Assembly (NCBI GenBank): GCA_948514425.1
Contig: CAOQYN010000020.1
Location: 1-14,523 of the forward strand
Reading direction: 5' to 3'
DNA from: an uncultured Candidatus Saccharibacteria bacterium
Lineage (GTDB): Bacteria > Patescibacteriota > Saccharimonadia > Saccharimonadales > Saccharimonadaceae
Length of the DNA: 14,523 nucleotides
The notes beneath the pieces are model-generated. The model was not told where the DNA came from and ran no database searches. It was given only the letters and a program-made list of their open reading frames with translations. Every line of letters begins with the position of its first letter. The first letter of the stretch is position 1. Of the stretch, positions 6,732 through 12,541 are shown in pieces. The position numbers were made by a program, and so were the translations under genes.

Positions 6732-7187
6732 ATGACGATACATAATATTTTTGTAGTAACAGGGCACAAACAGATGGAAGAGGTGATATACGGCAAGTTT
6801 CCAACTCACTGTAGCTTCATATTGGTAAACCTGACTGGTGTTGATGCTATTCTTAAAGATGGTGACAAAATAGTAGTCATTCCTCCCGTTTCGGGTGGAG
6901 CTGTATTGGCGGAAGTTCAGCCGCGCAAGATGGGTCGTTGTTCTTTTGCGGGCAGCAACATTGAAGTTGAGGCAGCCGAGACAGGTCATGTTGACGGTTT
7001 GCCAGAGTGGAGACTGAATGGGGTGTATTACATTGTGTCAAAAAGCGTCGCAGAAGCGGCGCAGCTTGCTGGACGTGATGTGGGCGATCTTTTGATTTAT
7101 GACAGTCAATATCGCTGCTTGTCATCGCTGGCGTCGTTTGAGAGTCTTGCGGTAGATATTTGCCACAAGCCATATATTACCGAATAG
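6732..7187 (+). CDS. Orphan protein with internal MoaD-like GD..PPVSGG motif
   Basis: A 151-aa protein, not recognised as a family. I place the start at ATG 6732 because AAAAGGAGGG precedes it at 6-nt spacing; an in-frame ATG at 6660 lies inside the leader hairpin and lacks a ribosome site. Residues 38-56, VDAILKDGDKIVVIPPVSGG without its first residues, strongly recall the C-terminal end of MoaD sulfur carriers (DGDEVAFxPPVxGG), whose terminal Gly-Gly is activated. Here Gly55-Gly56 is followed by 95 residues, and only 56 precede it, shorter than MoaD (~80). No MoaD partner genes are visible. The rest has Cys27, Cys70, Cys129, Cys144 and no membrane segment. Its GC skew is weaker than in neighbouring genes, hinting at later arrival. 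Monocistronic: P1 before, terminator after. Confidence 0.75.
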   Translation: MTIHNIFVVTGHKQMEEVIYGKFPTHCSFILVNLTGVDAILKDGDKIVVIPPVSGGAVLAEVQPRKMGRCSFAGSNIEVEAAETGHVDGLPEWRLNGVYYIVSKSVAEAAQLAGRDVGDLLIYDSQYRCLSSLASFESLAVDICHKPYITE

Positions 7188-7204
7188 CAACATACATGTT
7201 AGGA

Positions 7205-7240
7205 ATCTCCGAAGCTTTAGCTTCGGAGATATTTTTGTTT
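7205..7240 (+). terminator. Intrinsic terminator of the PPVSGG gene
   Basis: A perfect 11-bp stem, ATCTCCGAAGC (7205-7215) with GCTTCGGAGAT (7220-7230), TTTA loop, then ATTTTTGTTT. Confidence 0.92.
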
Positions 7241-7245
7241 AGTAG

Positions 7246-7299
7246 GTGATTTTGAATGGAATAGAATGGAGCTTGGAGCTTGGAGCTTGTAAAAATCAC
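7246..7299 (+). repeat. Triple heptamer (GGAGCTT)x3 inside an 8-bp inverted repeat
   Basis: Three perfect tandem copies of GGAGCTT at 7268-7288, enclosed by GTGATTTT (7246-7253) and AAAATCAC (7292-7299). The last heptamer overlaps the -35 of the wHTH-recJ promoter, so this is a candidate operator. Confidence 0.65.
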
Positions 7300-7315
7300 A
7301 ACATAGGCGTATAAT
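7287..7315 (+). promoter_or_regulatory. Promoter of wHTH-recJ
   Basis: TTGTAA (7287-7292), 17-bp spacer, TATAAT (7310-7315). The leader is about 20 nt and carries the purine-rich ribosome site AGGAGAGG ahead of ATG 7341. Confidence 0.7.
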
Positions 7316-7340
7316 AGAGGTAAGAGGAGAGGTAATACAG

Positions 7341-7646
7341 ATGCTAGATATTTTCATTACATCACGCGTGCGACGGAAGATAGTTGTGGTTTTTGCGAAA
7401 TATCCAGATTTTAAGACACATGTGCGGGCGTTATCGAAGTTGATCAAAGAAGATCCGGGGAATATCCAGCGGGAATTACAGCGGCTGGAGCGAGGGGGCT
7501 TTCTCCTAATGACGCAGAAAGGGAATACAAAAATTTATCAGATGAATAAGCAGTTTCCTCTGCTGAAGGAGTTGCAGAGTATGGTGATTAAGTCGCAACA
7601 GATGTCGAAATCTAAAGTCAACCGGACAGATAAGACGATCGGGTGA
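7341..7646 (+). CDS. Small winged-helix DNA-binding regulator
   Basis: A 101-aa protein with an ArsR/MarR-like winged-helix layout: N-terminal helix (SRVRRKIVVVFAKYP, 8-22), helix-turn-helix around 28-50 with HVRALSKLIKEDPGNIQREL, and a wing near 51-68 (GGFLLMTQKGNTKIYQMNK). It is the size of a minimal DNA-binding domain plus a short basic tail. No metal-binding cysteines are seen. The stop TGA overlaps the recJ GTG (GTGA), so the two are translated together. It may bind the heptamer repeats over its own promoter; this is inference from position. Confidence 0.8.
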   Translation: MLDIFITSRVRRKIVVVFAKYPDFKTHVRALSKLIKEDPGNIQRELQRLERGGFLLMTQKGNTKIYQMNKQFPLLKELQSMVIKSQQMSKSKVNRTDKTIG

Positions 7647-9337
7647 GTAGGTTATTTGACGAGCTGCTGCGGGTGCGGGAGTTTGATGAGAGTTTTTTGA
7701 ACCCATCGTATGAAGATTGCTGGAGTGCGGAGCTGATGCCTGATATGGCAAAGGCGGTGGCGCGGATAAAATTGGCAGCGCAGAGGGGTGAAAAGGTGTT
7801 AATTTATGGAGATTACGACGTTGATGGAGTGACGGCGAGTACGGTGATGCACGATACCTTGAGGCTTGCAGGGGTGAAAGAGATAGACGTGATGTTGCCA
7901 AACCGATTTTTGGATGGTTATGGCATGAGTAAAAAAGTTATACAGCGAGTGGAAGGATTAGGGGTGAATCTAGTGGTAACGGTTGATTGCGGAAGCCGAA
8001 ACCACGAGATTATTGCAGATTTAGAAAAAAAGGGTGTAGAGGTGATCGTGACGGATCATCACGAGTGCGGGGAGACGTTGCCGGGGGCGGTGGCGGTGGT
8101 GAATCCGAAGCGTGGAGATGTATTGGAGTGTGCAAGAGAAGCAATGAAGGCTGTAAAAGTGGCCACAGAGGGGTCTAGGAGGCCGCGAGAGGAGCGAGAA
8201 ATTGAGAGAGCCGTGGGAGAGCTGCGAGAGCTAGCGGGAGCTGGAGTGGCTTTTAAGGTGGCTCAGGGTCTAGTAGGAGCAGGGTTGATAGCGGCGGGGC
8301 AGGAAAAATGGCTGCTTGATTTGGTATTGATTGGCACGGTATGTGATAGTATGCGAATGACGGGGGAGAACCGAAGACTGTGCTATTATGGGATGAAAGT
8401 TTTAGCAAAAACGCGACGACCGGGACTAAAAGAGTTAATGAGGGTGGCAGGAACAAAGCGAATAGGGGGAGAAGCGATAGGATTCCAGCTGGGGCCAAGG
8501 TTGAATGCCGCGGGGAGAATGGAGACAGCGGAGCATGCTTTGAGGTTGCTGATGGCAGAATCGCGAACAGAGGCGGCGAGTTTGGCGTTGATACTAAATC
8601 GCTTGAATGAACAGAGGCGCGGGCAGCAAGTCGAGGCGACTATCGAAATTGAGGAACGAGGGGTGGGGGAAGAGCCAGTGATTGTGGTGGAGGGGAAATG
8701 GCACGAAGGGGTATTGGGGATCATTGCGGGGAAATTGGTCGAAGAATATAAACGACCGGCATTTGTTTTATCGGAGACAGATGGCGTTTTGAAGGGGTCG
8801 GGGCGAAGTTTTGGTGAATTTAATTTGGCAGAGGCTTTGTCTGTGTGTGGTGAATATATTATCGGAGGCGGTGGGCATGCGGAGGCTTGTGGGCTAAAAG
8901 TGGAGAAGGAACGGCTAGAGGATTTTCGGCGGGCGGTGAATGTGTATTATCAAGATTTGGGTCTGGTAGAACAAGAAAGATTTTTGGGAGTACATGAGGA
9001 TCTGGTGACGCGGGAATTTGAAGATTTGTCGTTGGAATTATTAGAGGAGTTAAGAAAATTAGAGCCGTTTGGGGAAGGAAATGCTGAGCCGGTGTTTTTG
9101 CTCAAGGAGGTGAGGGTGGTAGAGGCGTCAAAGATGGGTGCAGAAGGCGAGCATTTGCGGTTGGTTGTTTGGGATCAACATGGTAAAAGCATGAAATTGG
9201 TGCGATTTCGGGCGCCAGAAGAATATTTGAAGTTGCGGGGTGGAGAAACGGTAAATGTGTGGGCTCAGTTGGTAGAAAATGAGTTTCGGGGAATTCGGAG
9301 TGCGGAGGGGAGAATTTTGAAATTAGCAGTATTATAA
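7643..9337 (+). CDS. recJ: Single-stranded-DNA-specific exonuclease RecJ
   Basis: DHH-family 5'-3' single-strand exonuclease acting in recombination and repair in the cytoplasm. The 564-aa protein has YGDYDVDGVTAS (55-66), TVDCGS (113-118), TDHHECGE (137-144), GTVCDSM (231-237), GPRLNAAGRM (284-293), and the DHHA1 motif GGGGHAEACG (408-417), so all metal-binding blocks are present. Length is close to E. coli RecJ (577). Between NPKRG (~154-158) and LAGAGVAF (197-204) there is a charged, Arg/Glu-rich insert of about 30 residues where the family usually has a short loop. It starts at GTG, overlapping the wHTH stop by 4 nt; no separate ribosome site is needed. No strong terminator is seen on + after the stop. 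Confidence 0.95.
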   Translation: MSRLFDELLRVREFDESFLNPSYEDCWSAELMPDMAKAVARIKLAAQRGEKVLIYGDYDVDGVTASTVMHDTLRLAGVKEIDVMLPNRFLDGYGMSKKVIQRVEGLGVNLVVTVDCGSRNHEIIADLEKKGVEVIVTDHHECGETLPGAVAVVNPKRGDVLECAREAMKAVKVATEGSRRPREEREIERAVGELRELAGAGVAFKVAQGLVGAGLIAAGQEKWLLDLVLIGTVCDSMRMTGENRRLCYYGMKVLAKTRRPGLKELMRVAGTKRIGGEAIGFQLGPRLNAAGRMETAEHALRLLMAESRTEAASLALILNRLNEQRRGQQVEATIEIEERGVGEEPVIVVEGKWHEGVLGIIAGKLVEEYKRPAFVLSETDGVLKGSGRSFGEFNLAEALSVCGEYIIGGGGHAEACGLKVEKERLEDFRRAVNVYYQDLGLVEQERFLGVHEDLVTREFEDLSLELLEELRKLEPFGEGNAEPVFLLKEVRVVEASKMGAEGEHLRLVVWDQHGKSMKLVRFRAPEEYLKLRGGETVNVWAQLVENEFRGIRSAEGRILKLAVL

Positions 9338-9395
9338 ACTGGCGACTATGGTTACAAAAACACCCTCTAGCCGTCACTATTAATTATAGTCAATG

Positions 9396-9427
9396 TAAAA
9401 AATAATGACCTCGCTAGAGGTCATTAT
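9396..9427 (-). terminator. Intrinsic terminator of rpsU
   Basis: A perfect 11-bp stem ATAATGACCTC/GAGGTCATTAT (9402-9412 with 9417-9427) and a 4-nt loop lies one base past the rpsU stop; on the minus strand a run of T follows. On + it could also slow transcription leaving recJ. Confidence 0.85.
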
Positions 9428-9428
9428 G

Positions 9429-9647
9429 TTATTTGAGGCCGAGGCGCATGCGTTCGGCCTTTTCGGAGCGACGAATCTCGCGGATGATGGCCTTGCTGCG
9501 GCGTTCGCGCTTTGAAATTGGTTTCGAAAAGCGCATTTGCGATTTTTTCAAAGGCATAATGCCACTCTGAAGGACCTTGCGATTGAAACGGCGAATGAGG
9601 TTTTCATTAGCCTCGTTCTGATCTTTTCTAGTTACTTTGATTGCCAT
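9429..9647 (-). CDS. rpsU: 30S ribosomal protein bS21
   Basis: A 72-aa highly basic protein of the small-subunit platform near the 3' end of 16S rRNA. It has the bS21 layout: NENLIRRFNRKVLQSGIM (14-31) in the N-terminal half, then a KPISKRERRSKAI (42-54) segment and a continuous Arg/Lys-rich helix to the end. The ATG at 9645-9647 lacks a Shine-Dalgarno and stands 9 nt past TATAAT. bS21 is the protein involved in Shine-Dalgarno contacts in some bacteria, which makes its own near-leaderless start notable. It is divergent from adk, with overlapping promoters. Confidence 0.9.
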   Translation of the reverse strand: MAIKVTRKDQNEANENLIRRFNRKVLQSGIMPLKKSQMRFSKPISKRERRSKAIIREIRRSEKAERMRLGLK

Positions 9648-9656
9648 ATTGTTGTC

Positions 9657-9685
9657 ATTATAACAAATTTTTTGTTAATTCACAA
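9657..9685 (-). promoter_or_regulatory. Promoter of rpsU
   Basis: Minus strand: TTGTGA (9680-9685), 17-bp spacer, TATAAT (9657-9662), 9 nt to the ATG. The -35 overlaps the candidate -35 of adk on the other strand. Confidence 0.7.
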
Positions 9686-9705
9686 CCCCTATTTTGTAGT
9701 ATAAT
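9679..9705 (+). promoter_or_regulatory. Promoter of adk-map
   Basis: TATAAT (9700-9705) is followed by AAGGAC and the adk ATG, a 6-nt gap that implies a leaderless start. A candidate -35 TTCACA (9679-9684) has only 15-bp spacing. AAGGA is one base from the ATG, too close to serve as a ribosome site. Confidence 0.6.
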
Positions 9706-9711
9706 AAGGAC

Positions 9712-10275
9712 ATGATTATTTTGATGGGCTTGGCGGGGAGCGGAAAGAGTACGCAGGGGCAAATTTTAGCGAAATTTCGAGGTGGGGTGTGGTTGTCGGC
9801 GGGGCAAGTACTGCGTGATACACCGAACGAAGAGATTCACGAGATACAACGACGAGGGGAGTTGGTAGATGATAGTTTGACGATTCCTTTGATGGCGGAG
9901 GCGATTAAGGGGGTTATGGCGGAAGGTAAGGATATCGTGTTGGATGGTTATCCGCGTACGGTGCTGCAAGCGGAGTGGGTTCGTGATCATATAGCAGATC
10001 AGATTGAGGCGGTGGTGCGGATTGTCGTGTCGAAGGATGAGTTGTTTCGGAGACTGATGGCGCGAGGAAGAGCGGACGATGCGAGTCGGGAGGCGATTGA
10101 GGAGCGTTTTCGAGTGGTTGAACAAAATATTTATACAGTTTGCAAAACACTAACAGAGAAGAATGTGAAAATTTTGGATGTGGATGGTATGGGTACAGTT
10201 GAAGAGGTAGCCTGGAGGATTAATGATGCGTTGGCGGTGGCGAAAGAGAAATGGTCTGTGGAAAACAATGTGTAA
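9712..10275 (+). CDS. adk: Adenylate kinase (small nucleoside monophosphate kinase)
   Basis: Interconverts ATP + AMP and 2 ADP. The 187-aa protein has the P-loop GLAGSGKST (6-14), the NMP-binding helix with Arg35 (QVLRD), LDGYPRT (77-83), and the short lid segment ARGRADDASREAIEERF (117-133) with Arg118, Arg120 and Arg126. It has the short lid form without zinc cysteines. Being shorter than E. coli Adk (214), a related NMP kinase specificity is possible. The start is fixed by the leaderless promoter. map follows after 36 bp with its own ribosome site, an adk-map order found in ribosomal-protein operons of many bacteria, here without secY. Confidence 0.9.
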   Translation: MIILMGLAGSGKSTQGQILAKFRGGVWLSAGQVLRDTPNEEIHEIQRRGELVDDSLTIPLMAEAIKGVMAEGKDIVLDGYPRTVLQAEWVRDHIADQIEAVVRIVVSKDELFRRLMARGRADDASREAIEERFRVVEQNIYTVCKTLTEKNVKILDVDGMGTVEEVAWRINDALAVAKEKWSVENNV

Positions 10276-10311
10276 AACTGTGAGGGAAAGTGATAATAAC
10301 AGAGGTAGAAA

Positions 10312-11091
10312 ATGAATAAATTATTTGTACAGAGAGAACCAGAAGACCTAGAAACAAAAATTAAGGCAATGCGGGCAGGGGGGAAGATTTTGGGGGGTGT
10401 GTTGAGAGATTTGAAGGCGTATGTAAAACCTGGAATGACTGGGAAGGAAGTTGACGCTTGGGTGAGAAAGACGATCGAAGAGCGTGGGGCAAAAGTGGCA
10501 TATGATTATCTTGAGGAGCCGTTCCCAGGGGCGATTTGTATTTCAGTGAATGATGAATTGGTCCATGGGGCGCCAACGGATTATGAGTTTGAAGAGGGGG
10601 ATAAGGTGAGTTTTGATCTAGATGTATTATATGAGGGGTATTATACGGATTCTGCGTTTACGATGATTGTGGGGGATAAGGGGTCGCCAGCGGTAAAACA
10701 GATGATTAAAACTACTGAGCGCGCAATGTGGGCGGGTATTGATGTTGTGAAAGCGGGAGCGAAGACTGGTGATATTGGTTATGCTGTAGAAAAAGTATTG
10801 AGAGCGGGAAAATTGGGTGTGATTGAGAATTATGTAGGGCATGGAATTGGCAAAGAGATGCATATGCGACCAGATATTCCAAATTATAGTTCTAGGGGGC
10901 ATGGATATACGCTAAAAGTGGGAGATACGATTTGTATTGAGCCGATGTCTTGTCTTGGAAAACCAGCAAATTATGTTGATAAAAGTAGTAATTGGACGGT
11001 GAGAATGAAAGATGGGAGTATTGGGTGTCACTGTGAACATACGGTGTTGGTGACTGAGGGGGGATGCGAAGTGTTGACGCTGGCGGAATAG
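10312..11091 (+). CDS. map: Type I methionine aminopeptidase
   Basis: Removes the initiator methionine after deformylation, so it completes the pathway of def and fmt nearby. The 259-aa protein keeps the metal ligands Asp102 and Asp113 (FDLDVLYEGYYTD), His177 (GHGIG), Glu210 (IEPM) and Glu242 (EHTV), and the substrate-contacting histidines His85 (VHGAP) and His184. There is no N-terminal zinc-finger extension. The ATG at 10312 has AGAGG upstream. No terminator is seen before promoter P2, which begins 12 bp after the stop. Confidence 0.95.
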   Translation: MNKLFVQREPEDLETKIKAMRAGGKILGGVLRDLKAYVKPGMTGKEVDAWVRKTIEERGAKVAYDYLEEPFPGAICISVNDELVHGAPTDYEFEEGDKVSFDLDVLYEGYYTDSAFTMIVGDKGSPAVKQMIKTTERAMWAGIDVVKAGAKTGDIGYAVEKVLRAGKLGVIENYVGHGIGKEMHMRPDIPNYSSRGHGYTLKVGDTICIEPMSCLGKPANYVDKSSNWTVRMKDGSIGCHCEHTVLVTEGGCEVLTLAE

Positions 11092-11103
11092 GCGTAAATA
11101 GTA

Positions 11104-11132
11104 TTGACTTTTATGATGAAGTGTGCTATAAT
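11104..11132 (+). promoter_or_regulatory. Conserved promoter P2
   Basis: TTGACT (11104-11109), spacer TTTATGATGAAGTGTGC (17 bp), TATAAT (11127-11132). Downstream GGAGGTATGGG resembles GGAAGTATAGG after P4. Confidence 0.9.
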
Positions 11133-11185
11133 GGAGGTATGGGCTGGCGTTGGCTGGCTTAAGAAAAAGAAAGGGGGAGAGGTAA

Positions 11186-11551
11186 ATGTCAGAGTTTATC
11201 TCTAAATTAAGAAATAGCGGGGAGGTTTCCTCGGAACAAGCGGAATTTTGCCAAGAGGTGGGGATTTGGTGTATTGAACCGATTTTCACCAACAAAATCA
11301 TGGAGGTAATGACGCTGCTAGGCGATCCAAAAGTTTTGACGGACGGGACTGCCGAACACCAGTTTGAAGCGGAATATTTCGTAAATGGTGCGCGTTTTGC
11401 GCAGTCTGGAGTGACGTTGAAGCTGGCAGCAGGGCTAAGCTTCGCAGACGGAATAGACGCTTATCGTGAGTATCGTGAAGTTGTGGAGGCTCAGCGTAAG
11501 AAGGAAACCGCTGAAGCGGACTCTAAGGAGTCATGTCTCTCGGCTGGATAG
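11186..11551 (+). CDS. Orphan acidic protein of 121 aa
   Basis: Not recognised. ATG 11186 follows a purine-rich ribosome site (GGGGGAGAGG, 4 nt before). The protein is soluble, with no signal peptide or membrane segment; cysteines are Cys22, Cys29 and Cys117. The middle (residues ~44-85) reads as short strands and turns, the C-terminal third is a charged helix (IDAYREYREVVEAQRKKETA) ending in a flexible acidic tail. It is a single-gene unit between P2 and a strong terminator. Function unknown; its promoter relates it to three other orphan genes here. Confidence 0.75.
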   Translation: MSEFISKLRNSGEVSSEQAEFCQEVGIWCIEPIFTNKIMEVMTLLGDPKVLTDGTAEHQFEAEYFVNGARFAQSGVTLKLAAGLSFADGIDAYREYREVVEAQRKKETAEADSKESCLSAG

Positions 11552-11579
11552 CACTTTATATTTCTGGCATTGCCAGATG

Positions 11580-11609
11580 GGCGCAGGATGTGATCCTGCG
11601 CCAGTTTTT
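11580..11609 (+). terminator. Intrinsic terminator
   Basis: GGCGCAGGAT (11580-11589) pairs with ATCCTGCGCC (11593-11602) over 10 bp, 3-nt loop, followed by AGTTTTTTATT. Confidence 0.92.
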
Positions 11610-11653
11610 TATTGTTGGGTTATGGAAAGATTGGAGTAAAAGTGTAGATACTA

Positions 11654-11682
11654 TTGACTTTTATGATAATGTATGCTATAAT
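11654..11682 (+). promoter_or_regulatory. Conserved promoter P3
   Basis: TTGACT (11654-11659), spacer TTTATGATAATGTATGC (17 bp), TATAAT (11677-11682). The leader is about 65 nt. Confidence 0.9.
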
Positions 11683-11755
11683 TGCAGTAGTTGGAGTTGC
11701 GTTTGAAGTTTAGACGTAATGTAGTACTTTAAAATTAAAAGAGGAGGAGAACCTG

Positions 11756-12472
11756 ATGAAGAATTTTCTTAGGATAATTGACGGTTCGAAGAAAGAGCTT
11801 TCTGAATTAAAATTAATGAATGAAGATTTGTCGCGGCGAGTTGAAGAGCTGAAAGATGAGTGTAGCCGAGTGAGCAAAGAGAATGATTCTCTTAAGCTCC
11901 TGAATCAGGAACTTATGCAGAAGATTGAGGAGATGGAGAATGAAGTCCTAGAAGATGATGACTCGTTGCAGGATGAATTATCAAAGAACGCAGCGGGGTT
12001 TTTGGAAACAATAGGCATCGATACGTTAGAGCTTGAAGTAAGGACGTATAAAGGGTTGTGTAGAAGAGGGCTTACGACAGTCGCTGAGATTATATCGCAT
12101 CCTATGTCGGATATAGTTGAGAGGACTAGGAACTTTGGGTGGCACGCTGCGAATGATTTGGCGGAGCAGTTGATGCGTACTTGGGGAGTGGAAGTTGCTA
12201 GAGAAGAGGATCAGAGTAAACAGAAGATGGTTGACAGGAAATTACTTCCAAGTCGGATGGCTTTGATGAGTATTGATGATATGGAGTTATCCGTTAAGGC
12301 ATACTACGCTATAAGTCGATGGAATGATGGTCGTGATCGGTGGGCAAGTCGCATAGATAGCGCCTATGATTTGTATTGGTGCTATAAGAGAAATAAGTTA
12401 TCCGAAATAATGGATGAGAAACAAGCGAAAGAGGTGATAGTTAAGATGAAGGAGTTGGGTTTTCTGAATTAG
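11756..12472 (+). CDS. Coiled-coil protein with two RNA-polymerase alpha-CTD-like domains
   Basis: A 238-aa protein; ATG 11756 follows GAGGAGGAGAA. Residues ~11-66 are a charged heptad coiled coil, likely dimerising. Residues 87-144 match the RpoA C-terminal helix-hairpin-helix domain: IDTLELEVRTYKGLCRRGL, then TVAEII and RNFGWHAANDL, against family IDDLELSVRSYNCLK...TVxEL...NFGKKSLxEI. Residues ~170-236 repeat its first half (SIDDMELSVKAYYAIS) and end like it (LSEIMDEKQAKEV). By alignment Arg96 sits at E. coli Arg265, but other DNA contacts differ (Asn268 to Lys, Lys298 to His, Ser299 to Ala). No RpoA N-terminal domain or sigma domain is present. A DNA- or polymerase-binding regulator is plausible; the function is inferred. 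Monocistronic, between P3 and a terminator. Confidence 0.8.
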   Translation: MKNFLRIIDGSKKELSELKLMNEDLSRRVEELKDECSRVSKENDSLKLLNQELMQKIEEMENEVLEDDDSLQDELSKNAAGFLETIGIDTLELEVRTYKGLCRRGLTTVAEIISHPMSDIVERTRNFGWHAANDLAEQLMRTWGVEVAREEDQSKQKMVDRKLLPSRMALMSIDDMELSVKAYYAISRWNDGRDRWASRIDSAYDLYWCYKRNKLSEIMDEKQAKEVIVKMKELGFLN

Positions 12473-12474
12473 GT

Positions 12475-12505
12475 AATAACCCTGGGTAGACCAGGGTTAT
12501 TTTTG
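12475..12505 (+). terminator. Intrinsic terminator of the alpha-CTD-like gene
   Basis: AATAACCCTGG (12475-12485) pairs with CCAGGGTTATT (12491-12501), 5-nt loop, followed by TTTTG. Confidence 0.92.
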
Positions 12506-12507
12506 TG

Positions 12508-12535
12508 TTGAAAAACTGGAAAACTACGTTATAAT
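12508..12535 (+). promoter_or_regulatory. Promoter of ftsA
   Basis: TTGAAA (12508-12513), 16-bp spacer, TATAAT (12530-12535), then 6 nt to the ATG, implying a leaderless mRNA. Its spacer does not resemble the P1-P4 family. Confidence 0.75.
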
Positions 12536-12541
12536 AAGCTT

